Shown piece by piece: positions 8,385 to 16,403 of a stretch of 64,000 nt of DNA. The DNA is from Pseudomonas sp. B33.4. GTDB taxonomy: Bacteria > Pseudomonadota > Gammaproteobacteria > Pseudomonadales > Pseudomonadaceae. The stretch covers positions 1,975,001 to 2,039,000 of the forward strand of contig NZ_CP140706.1 of the NCBI RefSeq assembly GCF_034555375.1, in the 5' to 3' direction. The notes below the pieces were generated by a model, which worked only from the letters and a program-made list of their open reading frames with translations, had not been told where the DNA came from and ran no database searches. The position numbers and the translations under genes are program-made. Positions within the stretch are counted from its first letter, which is position 1. Each line of letters opens with the position of its first letter.

Positions 8385-8573
8385 ATGACTGATCCGTATA
8401 TCGAAGACGATGGCGCTGAATTTTCCTTCAACAACTGCGTACGGTGCGGCCAGACCGAGTACCAGGCAGGCTTTGGCGAGGATCCGGTGCAGACCGGCAA
8501 GATCAAATCCACAGCACCGAAAGGGCCGAAGGCAAAATTTCTGCCCAAGGTCAGCACGCGAGCCAGAAAATAA
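8385..8573 (+). CDS. small protein of unknown function, possibly the tail of a decayed gene
   Basis: 62 residues from ATG 8385, preceded by an AGGGG ribosome site 7-8 nt upstream. It contains a single C-x-x-C (NNCVRCGQ) and a basic Lys/Pro-rich C-terminus (APKGPKAKFLPKVSTRARK). The same frame is open back to 8250 without another good start, so it may be the end of a longer, broken gene. An intrinsic terminator follows within 15 bp, which supports transcription in this direction. I do not recognise it. Confidence 0.4.
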   Translation: MTDPYIEDDGAEFSFNNCVRCGQTEYQAGFGEDPVQTGKIKSTAPKGPKAKFLPKVSTRARK

Positions 8574-8587
8574 TCTGCCTCTGTATA

Positions 8588-8613
8588 ACCCCGTCATTGA
8601 ACGGGGTTTTTTA
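8588..8613 (+). terminator. intrinsic terminator
   Basis: AACCCCGT (8588-8595) pairs with ACGGGGTT and is followed by TTTT. It closes the small gene ending at 8573. Confidence 0.85.
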
Positions 8614-8659
8614 TGGCTGATCGATTGAGGAAATGTCCTACGCATTTTGGCGATGAATG

Positions 8660-8757
8660 CAGTGGGCTTTCACAAACTTTTCACGTCTACCTCAGTAGGG
8701 TGAAGCCATCCGTTAGAAAGCAAGTCTCCAGCCCGTCTCCCCAGCGGGCTTTTTTTT
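8660..8757 (+). ncRNA. candidate small RNA ending in an orphan terminator
   Basis: No reading frame ends just before the strong terminator AGCCCGT...GCGGGCT followed by eight T (about 8729-8757). Upstream at 8680-8704 a second hairpin can be drawn (TTCAC..CTAC...GTAG..GTGAA). Two consecutive hairpins with a rho-independent end and no coding frame suggest a short non-coding transcript. The 5' end and promoter are not clear. This intergenic stretch (8574-8896) otherwise shows nothing. Confidence 0.35.
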
Positions 8758-8896
8758 GCCTGTCATAAAACCTTTTCCGGAATCGCTGTCCAATCGGCGC
8801 CAAGTGCGCGAAGACCTATGATTTCGACTGGACTTTTGCGCAGCGGCGACATTAAATCCCGGCCCTTTTGTCATCCCAATTGTTGAGGTTTTCGTC

Positions 8897-9268
8897 ATGC
8901 GTTTAACACTGCCTGCTCTGGTTTTGGGGCTTCTGGTTGCTCAAGGTGCAATGGCTGCCGGTGATGGCACTGCTGCGTTGGGCGGTGGTCTGGGTGGCGC
9001 GCTGGGTAATGTCGTCGGCCAGAAAATGGGCGGCAGCACTGGCGCGGCCATTGGTGCCGGCGTAGCAGGCGCGGCGGGCAGCGCAATGGCGGCGCGCAAG
9101 GGTAGCCGGACCAAAGCGGCGATTGGCGGCGGTGTCGGTGCAGCCGGTGGTTCGGTGATCGGCAACAGCCTGGGCGGCAGAACCGGCGCCACGATTGGTG
9201 CAGGCCTGGGTGGCGCAGCTGGCGGCGCAGTGGGCAGCAACTTGTCCAAAGGTCACAAGCGTCACTGA
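8897..9268 (+). CDS. exported glycine-zipper protein, copy 1
   Basis: 123 residues. A signal peptide (MRLTLPALVLGLLVAQGAMA, cleavage expected after AMA) is followed by an almost uninterrupted Gly/Ala pattern with repeated GxxxG/GxxxA steps (GGGLGGALGNVVGQKMGG, GAAGGSVIGNSLGG). This is the glycine-zipper signature of proteins that pack helices in the envelope. The C-terminus is basic (SKGHKRH). It is followed by its own terminator and then a clearly homologous second copy at 9406. The biochemical role is unknown. Confidence 0.85.
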   Translation: MRLTLPALVLGLLVAQGAMAAGDGTAALGGGLGGALGNVVGQKMGGSTGAAIGAGVAGAAGSAMAARKGSRTKAAIGGGVGAAGGSVIGNSLGGRTGATIGAGLGGAAGGAVGSNLSKGHKRH

Positions 9269-9284
9269 GACTAATCCCTTGTCA

Positions 9285-9315
9285 GAAAAAGCCCGGCTCG
9301 ATGTCGGGCTTTTTC
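9285..9315 (+). terminator. intrinsic terminator
   Basis: AAAAAGCCCGGC ... GTCGGGCTTTTT hairpin with a T tail, 17 bp after the glycine-zipper copy 1 stop. Confidence 0.85.
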
Positions 9316-9405
9316 ATGGCTGAACGTTTTCCCCATTCGACTCTCCAATCTCACATAGGCCTATGTCTGGGCCGACTGTCCCGCTTCGGGAACTGTGAGG
9401 TTCAT

Positions 9406-9825
9406 ATGCGCTTGTCATTATCTGCACTGTTTTTCGGTTTGCTGGTCGCCCAAGGTGCGATGGCCGCCGGGGATGGTTCGGCTGCCGTGGGCGGTGGATT
9501 GGGTGGCGTACTGGGCAACGTAGTCGGCGGTCAGCTTGGCGGCAGCACCGGTGCAGCGGTTGGTGCTGGTGTAGGTGGCGCGGCGGGTAGTGCTGTTGGT
9601 GCGAATAAGCGCAATCGCACCGAGGCTGCCATTGGTGGTGGTCTAGGTGCTGCGGGTGGCTCAGTGGTCGGTAATAGCCTCGGCGGATCAACCGGTTCGG
9701 CCGTCGGTGCAGGACTGGGCGGCGCAGCAGGTGGTGCGGTCGGCAATAACCTGGGCGACGATGGCGGATCTCACTCCGGTGGTGGCCACAAACACAAGAA
9801 CAAACACAAGAACCGCCATCATTGA
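9406..9825 (+). CDS. exported glycine-zipper protein, copy 2 (tandem paralogue)
   Basis: 139 residues from ATG 9406, with signal peptide MRLSLSALFFGLLVAQGAMA. It matches copy 1 nearly residue for residue through the zipper (GGSTGAA, GAAGGSVVGNSLGGSTGSA) but adds a Gly/His/Lys tail (GGGHKHKNKHKNRHH). The His/Lys-rich tail might bind metal or polyanions; that is inference. The two genes arose by tandem duplication and each has its own terminator, so they are probably expressed separately. Confidence 0.85.
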   Translation: MRLSLSALFFGLLVAQGAMAAGDGSAAVGGGLGGVLGNVVGGQLGGSTGAAVGAGVGGAAGSAVGANKRNRTEAAIGGGLGAAGGSVVGNSLGGSTGSAVGAGLGGAAGGAVGNNLGDDGGSHSGGGHKHKNKHKNRHH

Positions 9826-9840
9826 CAAGTGGTTCAGCAG

Positions 9841-9866
9841 AAACCCGGCCTCGTGCCGGGTTTTTC
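9841..9866 (+). terminator. intrinsic terminator
   Basis: AAACCCGGC ... GCCGGGTTTTT hairpin 15 bp past the copy 2 stop. Confidence 0.85.
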
Positions 9867-9948
9867 GTTTTTGCCGGTCAGACTCAGGAACGATTGGCCG
9901 TTGGACTTTTCGAACTTCATACACTCCCCCGAAATGATGAGGTATGCC

Positions 9949-10116
9949 ATGACTCCCGAAACCGAAGGCAAGGAAGAGAAAGGCCCGAGTGGACTGCCGT
10001 TTATCAATGATCCGGGGAATGAGGATCCGGGGTCGCTGATGGATGATGCGACAGTGCCGTTGAATGATTCGGATGAGGCGGATATGGAGTATGAGGAGGA
10101 TGAGGATAAGCAGTGA
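9949..10116 (+). CDS. small, highly acidic conserved protein
   Basis: 55 residues starting MTPETEGKEEKGPSG. ATG 9949 is preceded by GAGG at a 7-nt spacing; other in-frame ATGs at 9934 and 9937 lack a site. The C-terminal half is almost entirely Asp/Glu (NDSDEADMEYEEDEDKQ), giving a strongly negative, probably disordered protein. No catalytic motif is visible. A bidirectional-looking terminator follows at 10156. Confidence 0.65.
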   Translation: MTPETEGKEEKGPSGLPFINDPGNEDPGSLMDDATVPLNDSDEADMEYEEDEDKQ

Positions 10117-10155
10117 GGGAGATTAGGGTGTTTTAAAAGTTTGAAATTGGTTTTG

Positions 10156-10182
10156 AGGGCCTGAGTGAACAGGCCCTTTTTG
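10156..10182 (+). terminator. intrinsic terminator between convergent genes
   Basis: AGGGCCTG ... CAGGCCCT (10156-10177) followed by TTTTTG. It may also serve the convergent immunity gene ending at 10192. Confidence 0.75.
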
Positions 10183-10191
10183 TGGTCGCGT

Positions 10192-10620
10192 CTATTCGGT
10201 TTCTTCTGAGTCAGCCCATACATACAGGTTCCTCATGGCTGACATTTTTTTGATTTTTTTTAGTTTTATATATTCTTCGAGTTCTTTTTTAATGGTTTCT
10301 TCATCGCAATATTTCTTATGTTTAGATGGTCTGTCACGGGCAAAGTTGTATAGGCGCCAAGTGTCAAAACCATTAATTTCCCCGTTCGGGCCATAGTCAA
10401 AATCAACGCTTCCTGTCGATGAATTGATGCGGCAGCCAATACCATGCAGTTGATATTTAACGCCTCGAGTGACTCTCCCGCACCGCTCTATTTCCTTGGT
10501 GTACCAAAGCCTTCGAATGTCACGAGTGCCAAACTTAAGCTCCAGTGACAAGGTGCTGGACTCCACAGTGGAGATAAAATCATTTATCAGTGTCTCCAAA
10601 GTTTCATTTTGATCGCTCAT
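10192..10620 (-). CDS. Rhs-associated immunity protein (DUF6896-like)
   Basis: 142 residues. Its start overlaps the end of the rhs gene by 4 nt (ATGA), the classic toxin/immunity arrangement. The centre reads GIGCRINSSTGSVDFDYGP, then GFDTWRLYNFA, a pattern I associate with the DUF6896 family; that match is from memory. The C-terminus is Lys/Glu rich. No signal peptide or membrane segment is seen, so it would act in the cytoplasm, consistent with a toxin that attacks a cytoplasmic target. The gene is strikingly AT-rich compared with the flanking rhs core, a sign of acquisition together with the toxin tip. Confidence 0.7.
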   Translation of the reverse strand: MSDQNETLETLINDFISTVESSTLSLELKFGTRDIRRLWYTKEIERCGRVTRGVKYQLHGIGCRINSSTGSVDFDYGPNGEINGFDTWRLYNFARDRPSKHKKYCDEETIKKELEEYIKLKKIKKMSAMRNLYVWADSEETE

Positions 10621-13600
10621 CTTCTTCTCTTGTGCTCCAATCTGTCCAAGCCCACGTTGTTTGCTGACTCTAGTACATCTTCAATACTTCTTAGAGCTCC
10701 GTTATACGCTTGGAGGTCGGTTATGAGTTTGATTGTCACATTTGTCGAAGTTTGCCGTGCAGCTGCTGCACGATGGTGCCCATCCAGAATATATAGGTTG
10801 CTGTTATGTTCTATGACATCGATAGGATCTGTTGGATCGTACCCGTTGCGCATTTTATTTTTATAATCCTCAACTGTCTTGGTCGAGTTCTTTCCCTCTA
10901 TCGTATGTACTCGCTTCAAAGTTTTTGGATCTATATTGTGAGCGATGGCCGGGAGGATCGGCCCTCCTTCATCAACCTTAACCCCATCACTTCCACCGGG
11001 AACCTCACATCCCGACTTATTCGGCGACGGACAATTCGAACTCAACCCCAACGGATCCACCCACCCCGTTGGATTCGGCACGTACTGGTACTGATTCAAC
11101 CCCCCGGCCAATTTGATCGGATCCGGCGTCAGATACCGCCCCAGCCTCGGGTCGTAATACCGATGCCGGTTGTAATGCAGGCCGCTTTCACCATCGAAGT
11201 ACTGCCCCTGAAAGCGCAACGGCTGGTTCAGGTAGTCCTCGCCGGCCAGGGTCAGTGCGGCGACTTTGCCGTAGGCGTCGTATTGCGCGGACCAGACGAT
11301 GTCGCCGCTGTAGTCGGTGAGTTCCAGCGGGGTGCCGAGGTGATCGAGTTGGTAGTAGAACGGGCAGGCTTTTTTCGGGCCTTTGCCGTCGAGCAGCGCC
11401 AGCGGGCGGAAGGTGCCGGGTTCGTAGACGTAGCTGCGGTATTCGTGTTCGCTGCTTTCGGCGACGAGGTGGTCGCCTTGCCAGAAGAATTCGGTGATGA
11501 CGTCGCCGACGGTTTTGCGGATGCGTCGGCCAAAGGCGTCGTATTGGTAACTGGCGGTCTGGCCGTCGGGGCGGGTCAGGCCAATCAGGCGGTGCTGGCT
11601 GTCGTAACGGTATTCGGTGACGAGGGTTTGCGCGCGACCACGGCGTTCGCGGATCAGGTTGCCAAAGGCGTCGTAGTCGTAGTGGCGGTCGCCCTGCATC
11701 AGCAGGCGATTGCCTTTGATCTGGCTGGGGCCGGGGCGGTCCTGCATCAGCAGGTTGCCGGCCGGGTCGTGGGCGAAGCTTTCCGGCAGTTCGTCGCGTG
11801 AGTGGCGCACGCGGATGAGGCGGTCGAGGGCGTCGTAGCCGTAGGTGCGCTGGCCGTGGCGGCTGTCGGCGATGTGCGCGAGATTGCCGTTGGCGCTGTA
11901 GGCATAATCGCGGCGATACAGCGAATCGTGCTGATGGCCTACGGCGTGAGCGAGTAATCGTCCCTGATCGTCGTAGGTATATTCGCTGAGCAGCAGGCCT
12001 TGCTGACGTCGTTGTTCACGACCTGACTGGTAGACGTGACGGCTCAGCTCCGCGCCATTGAGGTCGATGCCGGTCAGCGCGCCGCCCTTGGCGTGGTGGT
12101 AGTCGAGCACGCTGTTGTCCGGCAGACGCATGCGCTTGAGCTGGCCGCAGGCGTCGTAGCGGTAACGCAAAGTGCCCCAGCCCTGATGCTCGGTGATCAA
12201 GCGGTCCTGACGGTCGTACTCGAAGGCCAACGGGTGTTGCTGGCCGTCGTCGACCCCAATCAAACGACCGAGTCGGTCGTATTGGTAAGTGACCTTGATG
12301 CCGTCGGGCAGGTTTTTGACCAGCAGACGGCCGGCAGCATCGCGCTCATAAGCGGTGACCAGTTGCGAGCCGTCATCGCCGAACTCGGTCTTCTCCAGCA
12401 GATGGCCGTTGAGGTCATAGGCGTACGCCGTACGCCGGCCGTCAAAACCGCTTTCCTGACGAATCAGCCCGGTCGGCGTGTAATCCAGCCGGTACTTTTC
12501 ACCCGATTCGTTTTCAATCTCGGTGAGCAATAACTGCGCATGGTCGTAGCGGTACTGCACTCGCGTGCCGTCGGGGTTGATCCGCCGCGAGACCAGGTGC
12601 AGGTCATCGTCGTATTCGTAGCGGGTGATGCGCCCCAGTTCATCGCGCTCGGCGGTGACCTGACCGTAGGCGCCGTAGCTGTAGGCGCGGGTCGCACCGT
12701 CAGGAAATGTCGTCTGGATCAGTCGGCCGACGGCGTCCCAATGCTGACGGGTGACTGCAGCGTGTTCGTCGGCGGTGGTGGTCCGTCGCCCCAGCGCGTC
12801 GTAGGAAAAGCGCCGCACGCCGCCGCCGGGCAAGGTTTCTTCGGTCAACTGGCCGAGGTTGTTCCAGACCAGACGATGGCGGCTGCTGTCCGGATAACGA
12901 ATCGACAGCAACTGACCACGGGTGTCGTAGTAGTAATGCGTAACCTGGCCATCGGGGTCGACCGCTTCGGTGACATCGCCTTCGGCATTGCGCCGGTAGA
13001 TCCACACCGCGTCGCCGCGAGTGCGTTTGTGCAGGAAACCGTTGCGATACTCGTAGGACGTGGGCGCGTCAGCAGCAGGAACCAGCGCAATCAGCCGTCC
13101 GACCTCGTCGTAGCGGTATTCGGTGACGGCGCCTAACGCATCTTGCTCGGCGATCAAGCGCCCGGCATCGTCATACGCCTTGAGCTGCTCACCACCGTCC
13201 GCCGAGGCTTTACGTACGAGTCGCGCACGCTCGTCGTGGACGTACGTTTCTTCAGTGCCATCGACGTAATGCACCGCGACACTGCCGTCGTCCGCCCAGA
13301 CGTAACGCGTGTTCATCTGCGAGAACGACGCCCAGTGGCGCACGCAACGGGCAGCCTTGCCTGACCGCTCCCACTCCCAGAAGAAACTCGCGCCGCCGGC
13401 CAGTTGCCGCTGCAGGATTACGTGGGCGTCGTCGTAGTCGTAACGCTCGCTGTCACCGACGGCGTTGGTCGCTTCGATCAGGTGCCGGTAGGCGTCGTAG
13501 CGGTAACTGACCAGCGCCTGTTCGGTGCCCCAGGCACCGTCGCGAAACACCTGATAATCGACACCCAGCAACTGCGCCCGGTCATAACGCAACAACAGCG

Positions 13601-15389
13601 AACGCCCGGCGCCGTTGTCCAGGCGCTGCACGCGGTCTGACCGATCACGAATAACGCGCAAACGGTTGTCGTACGCATCACTGATCGCCGTCAGCCGTCC
13701 CGCACGAAAGTGATAAAACCGCGCCGTGTCCCCGGCCAGCGCCAGGATCAGCTCTTCCGGCTCATCACCCAGAAAAATCGCCGCCCGCGACAGGCTGTTG
13801 TGAATCGCCGGTCGTACAACACTGGGCAACGGGAAGCGAGTACGCCGGTTTTCATGGTCAACCCAGACAACAAAGTCGCCTTCAAAGACCAGCCGATGCG
13901 CCAGCGAATGGCTCCAGCCAAACCCCAACCCAAGATCAATCTCGACGGCGCTCGAGCGATACAACCGGGTGAACTCAAACGCCAACACCCCATCGAGCAC
14001 CGCATCAGTCAGGGTCAGCAGTTCCTCGCCGGTGACCATCGACACCGGACAACCATTGGTGCAGGTAAAGGGCACACAATCGGCGCTGTCACCGTTGGGA
14101 TTTTTCGCCTGATCCGGCGAATCGTCGTGAGGCTCATGCCGCTCGATCCGGCTCGAACCGCCAGACTTGTCTCGCACAACAGGCGCCGGATTCGGCACCG
14201 TCAACACCACAGAATCAGCCTGACGAATGTTCAGCGGTATCGACGGTGTCGGTTTCAACTCAATGTCACGCACATTGAGCATCAGCGGCTTCAAAGCGCT
14301 GGCATGCTGCGTCAAATCCGCTGAGGACGTCAGTTCGGCCAAGCGCAACGCCGACGCCGCCAGCCATTCCCGCGCGCGGGGCGACTTGACCTTCGCCAGC
14401 ACCTTGCTGCTCAAGCACACCGGCACGCCGACGCCGCCCGACAACCCCATCAGCAGAAAACTGATCAGCAGTTCGACCCGCACCTCGGCCACCACTTCAG
14501 CCAGATACTGCGGCGGCAGCATCTTCAGCCAACTGGTGAACGCGGCCAGATGAATGAACAGCAGTGGCTCGTCACTGAGGATCAGCAGACCGTTGGCGAT
14601 GGCCTCGCTGGAGGCATTCAATAACGCCTCAAGCTCGGCCTCGCTGAGGTATTCCAGCAATTTTTCACTGTTGGCCTGCAAGTCGGCGAGCAGCGCGAAT
14701 ACCTGTTTGATGTCATCCCAGACGCCGTTCAGGGCTTTCTCGAACCCGCGCCAGTCGGCCTGTTGCAACTGACCGTAACGATCGAGAAATCCGGCGCTGG
14801 AGAACTCTGTCCACTGCGGCTGAAATTCGCGCCATTCACCGCGCAGCCAGCCTTCCAGGCCTGCAATGACACCTTCATAAGAGGCATACAGAGCGCGCAC
14901 ATGGTCGGTGGACACATCGGGAAAGAAGGTGATGCGATAACGCTGGCCCCGATCGCAATCGGTCACCTGCAGAATGCCGCTGGGGCCGATGGTGTAATGC
15001 AGCGCTTCGCCGAAAGTCAGCACGCCGCCGACATCGGCAAGCACCGGTTCGAGCGTCACCGGCGTGTCGCCGATCGGCACGAACCGCGCGGCCTCGAACA
15101 TGTGCACCAGCGTCAACGCCCCGCTGGCCGAGCACATGACCACCGATGAACTGAGTTGGCGCGACGTGATCGGCGCGCTGAGGCGCACGTCGTTGCCGAT
15201 GGTGAAGACCTGCTCGACATCCAGCGCGGTCCCGGTCCAGAACTGCTCGGCCCAGGCGTCGTAGTGGTTCAGGCACAGGCGGAACTCGCGGATCAGGTTG
15301 TCAAAATCCGGCTCGTCGGGATTCAAAGCAGCAACAACGAGCAGGCCGATGCTGTTGTTCAGGGCCAGAAGCCGATCGGTTGGAAGCAT
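10617..15389 (-). CDS. Rhs polymorphic toxin with ParB-like C-terminal tip
   Basis: 1590 residues. An N-terminal region of ~430 residues contains a hydrophobic stretch near 310 (ELLISFLLMGLSGGVGVPVCL). A DUF6531-type segment follows at ~440-490 (CVPFTCTNGCPVSMVTGEE), then a long array of YD/RHS repeats (for example RYDEVGRLIAL, YYYDTRGQLLSIRYPD) that folds into the toxin-enclosing shell. The core ends with RYLTPDPIKLAGGLNQYQYV and DPLGL at residue ~1449. The last 141 residues (10620-11042) are the variable tip; they contain DPIDVIEHNSNLYILDGHHRAAAA, split here as YILDGHHRAAAA, a ParB/sulfiredoxin-like DGHHR motif. There is no PAAR domain, so delivery would need a separate VgrG or adaptor outside the window. 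The tip is AT-rich, the core GC-rich, indicating tip replacement. Confidence 0.9.
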   Translation of the reverse strand: MLPTDRLLALNNSIGLLVVAALNPDEPDFDNLIREFRLCLNHYDAWAEQFWTGTALDVEQVFTIGNDVRLSAPITSRQLSSSVVMCSASGALTLVHMFEAARFVPIGDTPVTLEPVLADVGGVLTFGEALHYTIGPSGILQVTDCDRGQRYRITFFPDVSTDHVRALYASYEGVIAGLEGWLRGEWREFQPQWTEFSSAGFLDRYGQLQQADWRGFEKALNGVWDDIKQVFALLADLQANSEKLLEYLSEAELEALLNASSEAIANGLLILSDEPLLFIHLAAFTSWLKMLPPQYLAEVVAEVRVELLISFLLMGLSGGVGVPVCLSSKVLAKVKSPRAREWLAASALRLAELTSSADLTQHASALKPLMLNVRDIELKPTPSIPLNIRQADSVVLTVPNPAPVVRDKSGGSSRIERHEPHDDSPDQAKNPNGDSADCVPFTCTNGCPVSMVTGEELLTLTDAVLDGVLAFEFTRLYRSSAVEIDLGLGFGWSHSLAHRLVFEGDFVVWVDHENRRTRFPLPSVVRPAIHNSLSRAAIFLGDEPEELILALAGDTARFYHFRAGRLTAISDAYDNRLRVIRDRSDRVQRLDNGAGRSLLLRYDRAQLLGVDYQVFRDGAWGTEQALVSYRYDAYRHLIEATNAVGDSERYDYDDAHVILQRQLAGGASFFWEWERSGKAARCVRHWASFSQMNTRYVWADDGSVAVHYVDGTEETYVHDERARLVRKASADGGEQLKAYDDAGRLIAEQDALGAVTEYRYDEVGRLIALVPAADAPTSYEYRNGFLHKRTRGDAVWIYRRNAEGDVTEAVDPDGQVTHYYYDTRGQLLSIRYPDSSRHRLVWNNLGQLTEETLPGGGVRRFSYDALGRRTTTADEHAAVTRQHWDAVGRLIQTTFPDGATRAYSYGAYGQVTAERDELGRITRYEYDDDLHLVSRRINPDGTRVQYRYDHAQLLLTEIENESGEKYRLDYTPTGLIRQESGFDGRRTAYAYDLNGHLLEKTEFGDDGSQLVTAYERDAAGRLLVKNLPDGIKVTYQYDRLGRLIGVDDGQQHPLAFEYDRQDRLITEHQGWGTLRYRYDACGQLKRMRLPDNSVLDYHHAKGGALTGIDLNGAELSRHVYQSGREQRRQQGLLLSEYTYDDQGRLLAHAVGHQHDSLYRRDYAYSANGNLAHIADSRHGQRTYGYDALDRLIRVRHSRDELPESFAHDPAGNLLMQDRPGPSQIKGNRLLMQGDRHYDYDAFGNLIRERRGRAQTLVTEYRYDSQHRLIGLTRPDGQTASYQYDAFGRRIRKTVGDVITEFFWQGDHLVAESSEHEYRSYVYEPGTFRPLALLDGKGPKKACPFYYQLDHLGTPLELTDYSGDIVWSAQYDAYGKVAALTLAGEDYLNQPLRFQGQYFDGESGLHYNRHRYYDPRLGRYLTPDPIKLAGGLNQYQYVPNPTGWVDPLGLSSNCPSPNKSGCEVPGGSDGVKVDEGGPILPAIAHNIDPKTLKRVHTIEGKNSTKTVEDYKNKMRNGYDPTDPIDVIEHNSNLYILDGHHRAAAARQTSTNVTIKLITDLQAYNGALRSIEDVLESANNVGLDRLEHKRRR

Positions 15390-15630
15390 TCGCAGTTCTC
15401 GCGCACATCAAAAAGGTGCGCGGACTTTGCGGGGGATCAATCGGGAAAGAAGTCGGGCGAGTAGGCGTTATCTGTAGGATGTTTCGCTAAATGCTCGCGA
15501 GTAGTTCATCGGCTCAAAGAACATTGGCCGTTGCTCAATGTCCGTCACGCTCGTTATGCTGCTGAACCCTTTAATCAGATCCGAGCAGCGGCATCACCTG
15601 CCGCCTGGGATGTCTTTGTTAACGGATCCG

Positions 15631-16329
15631 ATGATGAATGCACCGCTGAAGGCGTTCGGCCCGATCAAGGCCGTGATTTTCGATATGGACGGTTTGCTGC
15701 TGGACACCGAGGGCATTTACACCGAAGTCACCTCGCTGATTGCCGGGCGCTATGGGCGAACCTTCGACTGGAGTATCAAGCAGAACATCATTGGTCGGGG
15801 CGCCAATGATCTGGCGAACTATGTGGTGCAGGCGCTGGATCTGCCGATCACCGCCGAAGAATTTCTGGTGATCCGCGAACCACTGATGCGTGAGCGTTTC
15901 CCAACAGCGCAAGCGATGCCGGGTGCCGAGGAGCTGATTCGCCACCTCAAGGCGCACAATATTCCAATCGCAGTGGGCACCAGTTCGTCGCGTCAATCGT
16001 TCGGCCAGAAAACCACGCTGCACCGCGACTGGTTTGCGTTGTTCGACTTCATCGTCACGGCAGACGACCCGGAAGTCGGCGCGGCCAAACCGGCGCCGGA
16101 TATCTTCCTGACCGCTGCCCGTCGTTTGGGTGTCGCGCCTGAAGATTGTCTGGTGTTCGAGGATTCGCCGTTTGGCGTGACCGCAGCGAAAGCCGCAGGC
16201 ATGACCGCGATCGCCATCCCCGATGCTGCCATGGCCGATGAAAAGTACGCGCACGCTGACGGGATTCTTCGTACCCTGAAAGCGTTCACGCCAAGTGCCT
16301 GTGGCTTGCCCGCGCTGGACTGGGCGTAA
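15631..16329 (+). CDS. HAD-superfamily IA phosphatase (GS1/YniC-like)
   Basis: 232 residues from ATG 15631 (a second ATG follows at 15634). All HAD motifs are present: FDMDGLLLDTE near residue 16 (nucleophile Asp and acid/base Asp), VGTSSSR (motif II), the Lys in AAKPAPDIF (motif III) and FEDSPFGV (motif IV). The cap sequence type is that of beta-phosphoglucomutase/GS1-like phosphatases acting on small phosphorylated sugars or related metabolites. The frame is open to 15538, but the ribosome site evidence is weak for any start. It is a single gene, closed by the shared terminator at 16341. Confidence 0.85.
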   Translation: MMNAPLKAFGPIKAVIFDMDGLLLDTEGIYTEVTSLIAGRYGRTFDWSIKQNIIGRGANDLANYVVQALDLPITAEEFLVIREPLMRERFPTAQAMPGAEELIRHLKAHNIPIAVGTSSSRQSFGQKTTLHRDWFALFDFIVTADDPEVGAAKPAPDIFLTAARRLGVAPEDCLVFEDSPFGVTAAKAAGMTAIAIPDAAMADEKYAHADGILRTLKAFTPSACGLPALDWA

Positions 16330-16340
16330 ACATCTGAGAC

Positions 16341-16384
16341 AAAAAAACGCCGCCTCTCTGTAAAAAAAGGGGCGGCGTTTTTCG
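16341..16384. terminator. bidirectional intrinsic terminator
   Basis: AAACGCCGCC ... GGCGGCGTTT with A-tract on one side and T-tract on the other. It lies between the convergent HAD and SDR genes. Confidence 0.85.
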
Positions 16385-16403
16385 TTCAGTCGACTCAGAT
16401 AAA

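Noticed and set aside
5643..8757. Genomic island with an attachment-site duplication of the tRNA-Ser 3' end
   Set aside because: I looked for a second copy of the tRNA 3' end in this interval and did not see one, and no intact integrase is present.
10806..14324. Several long plus-strand frames opposite rhs
   Set aside because: They are shadows of the repetitive RHS/YD codons and show no start signals or domains.
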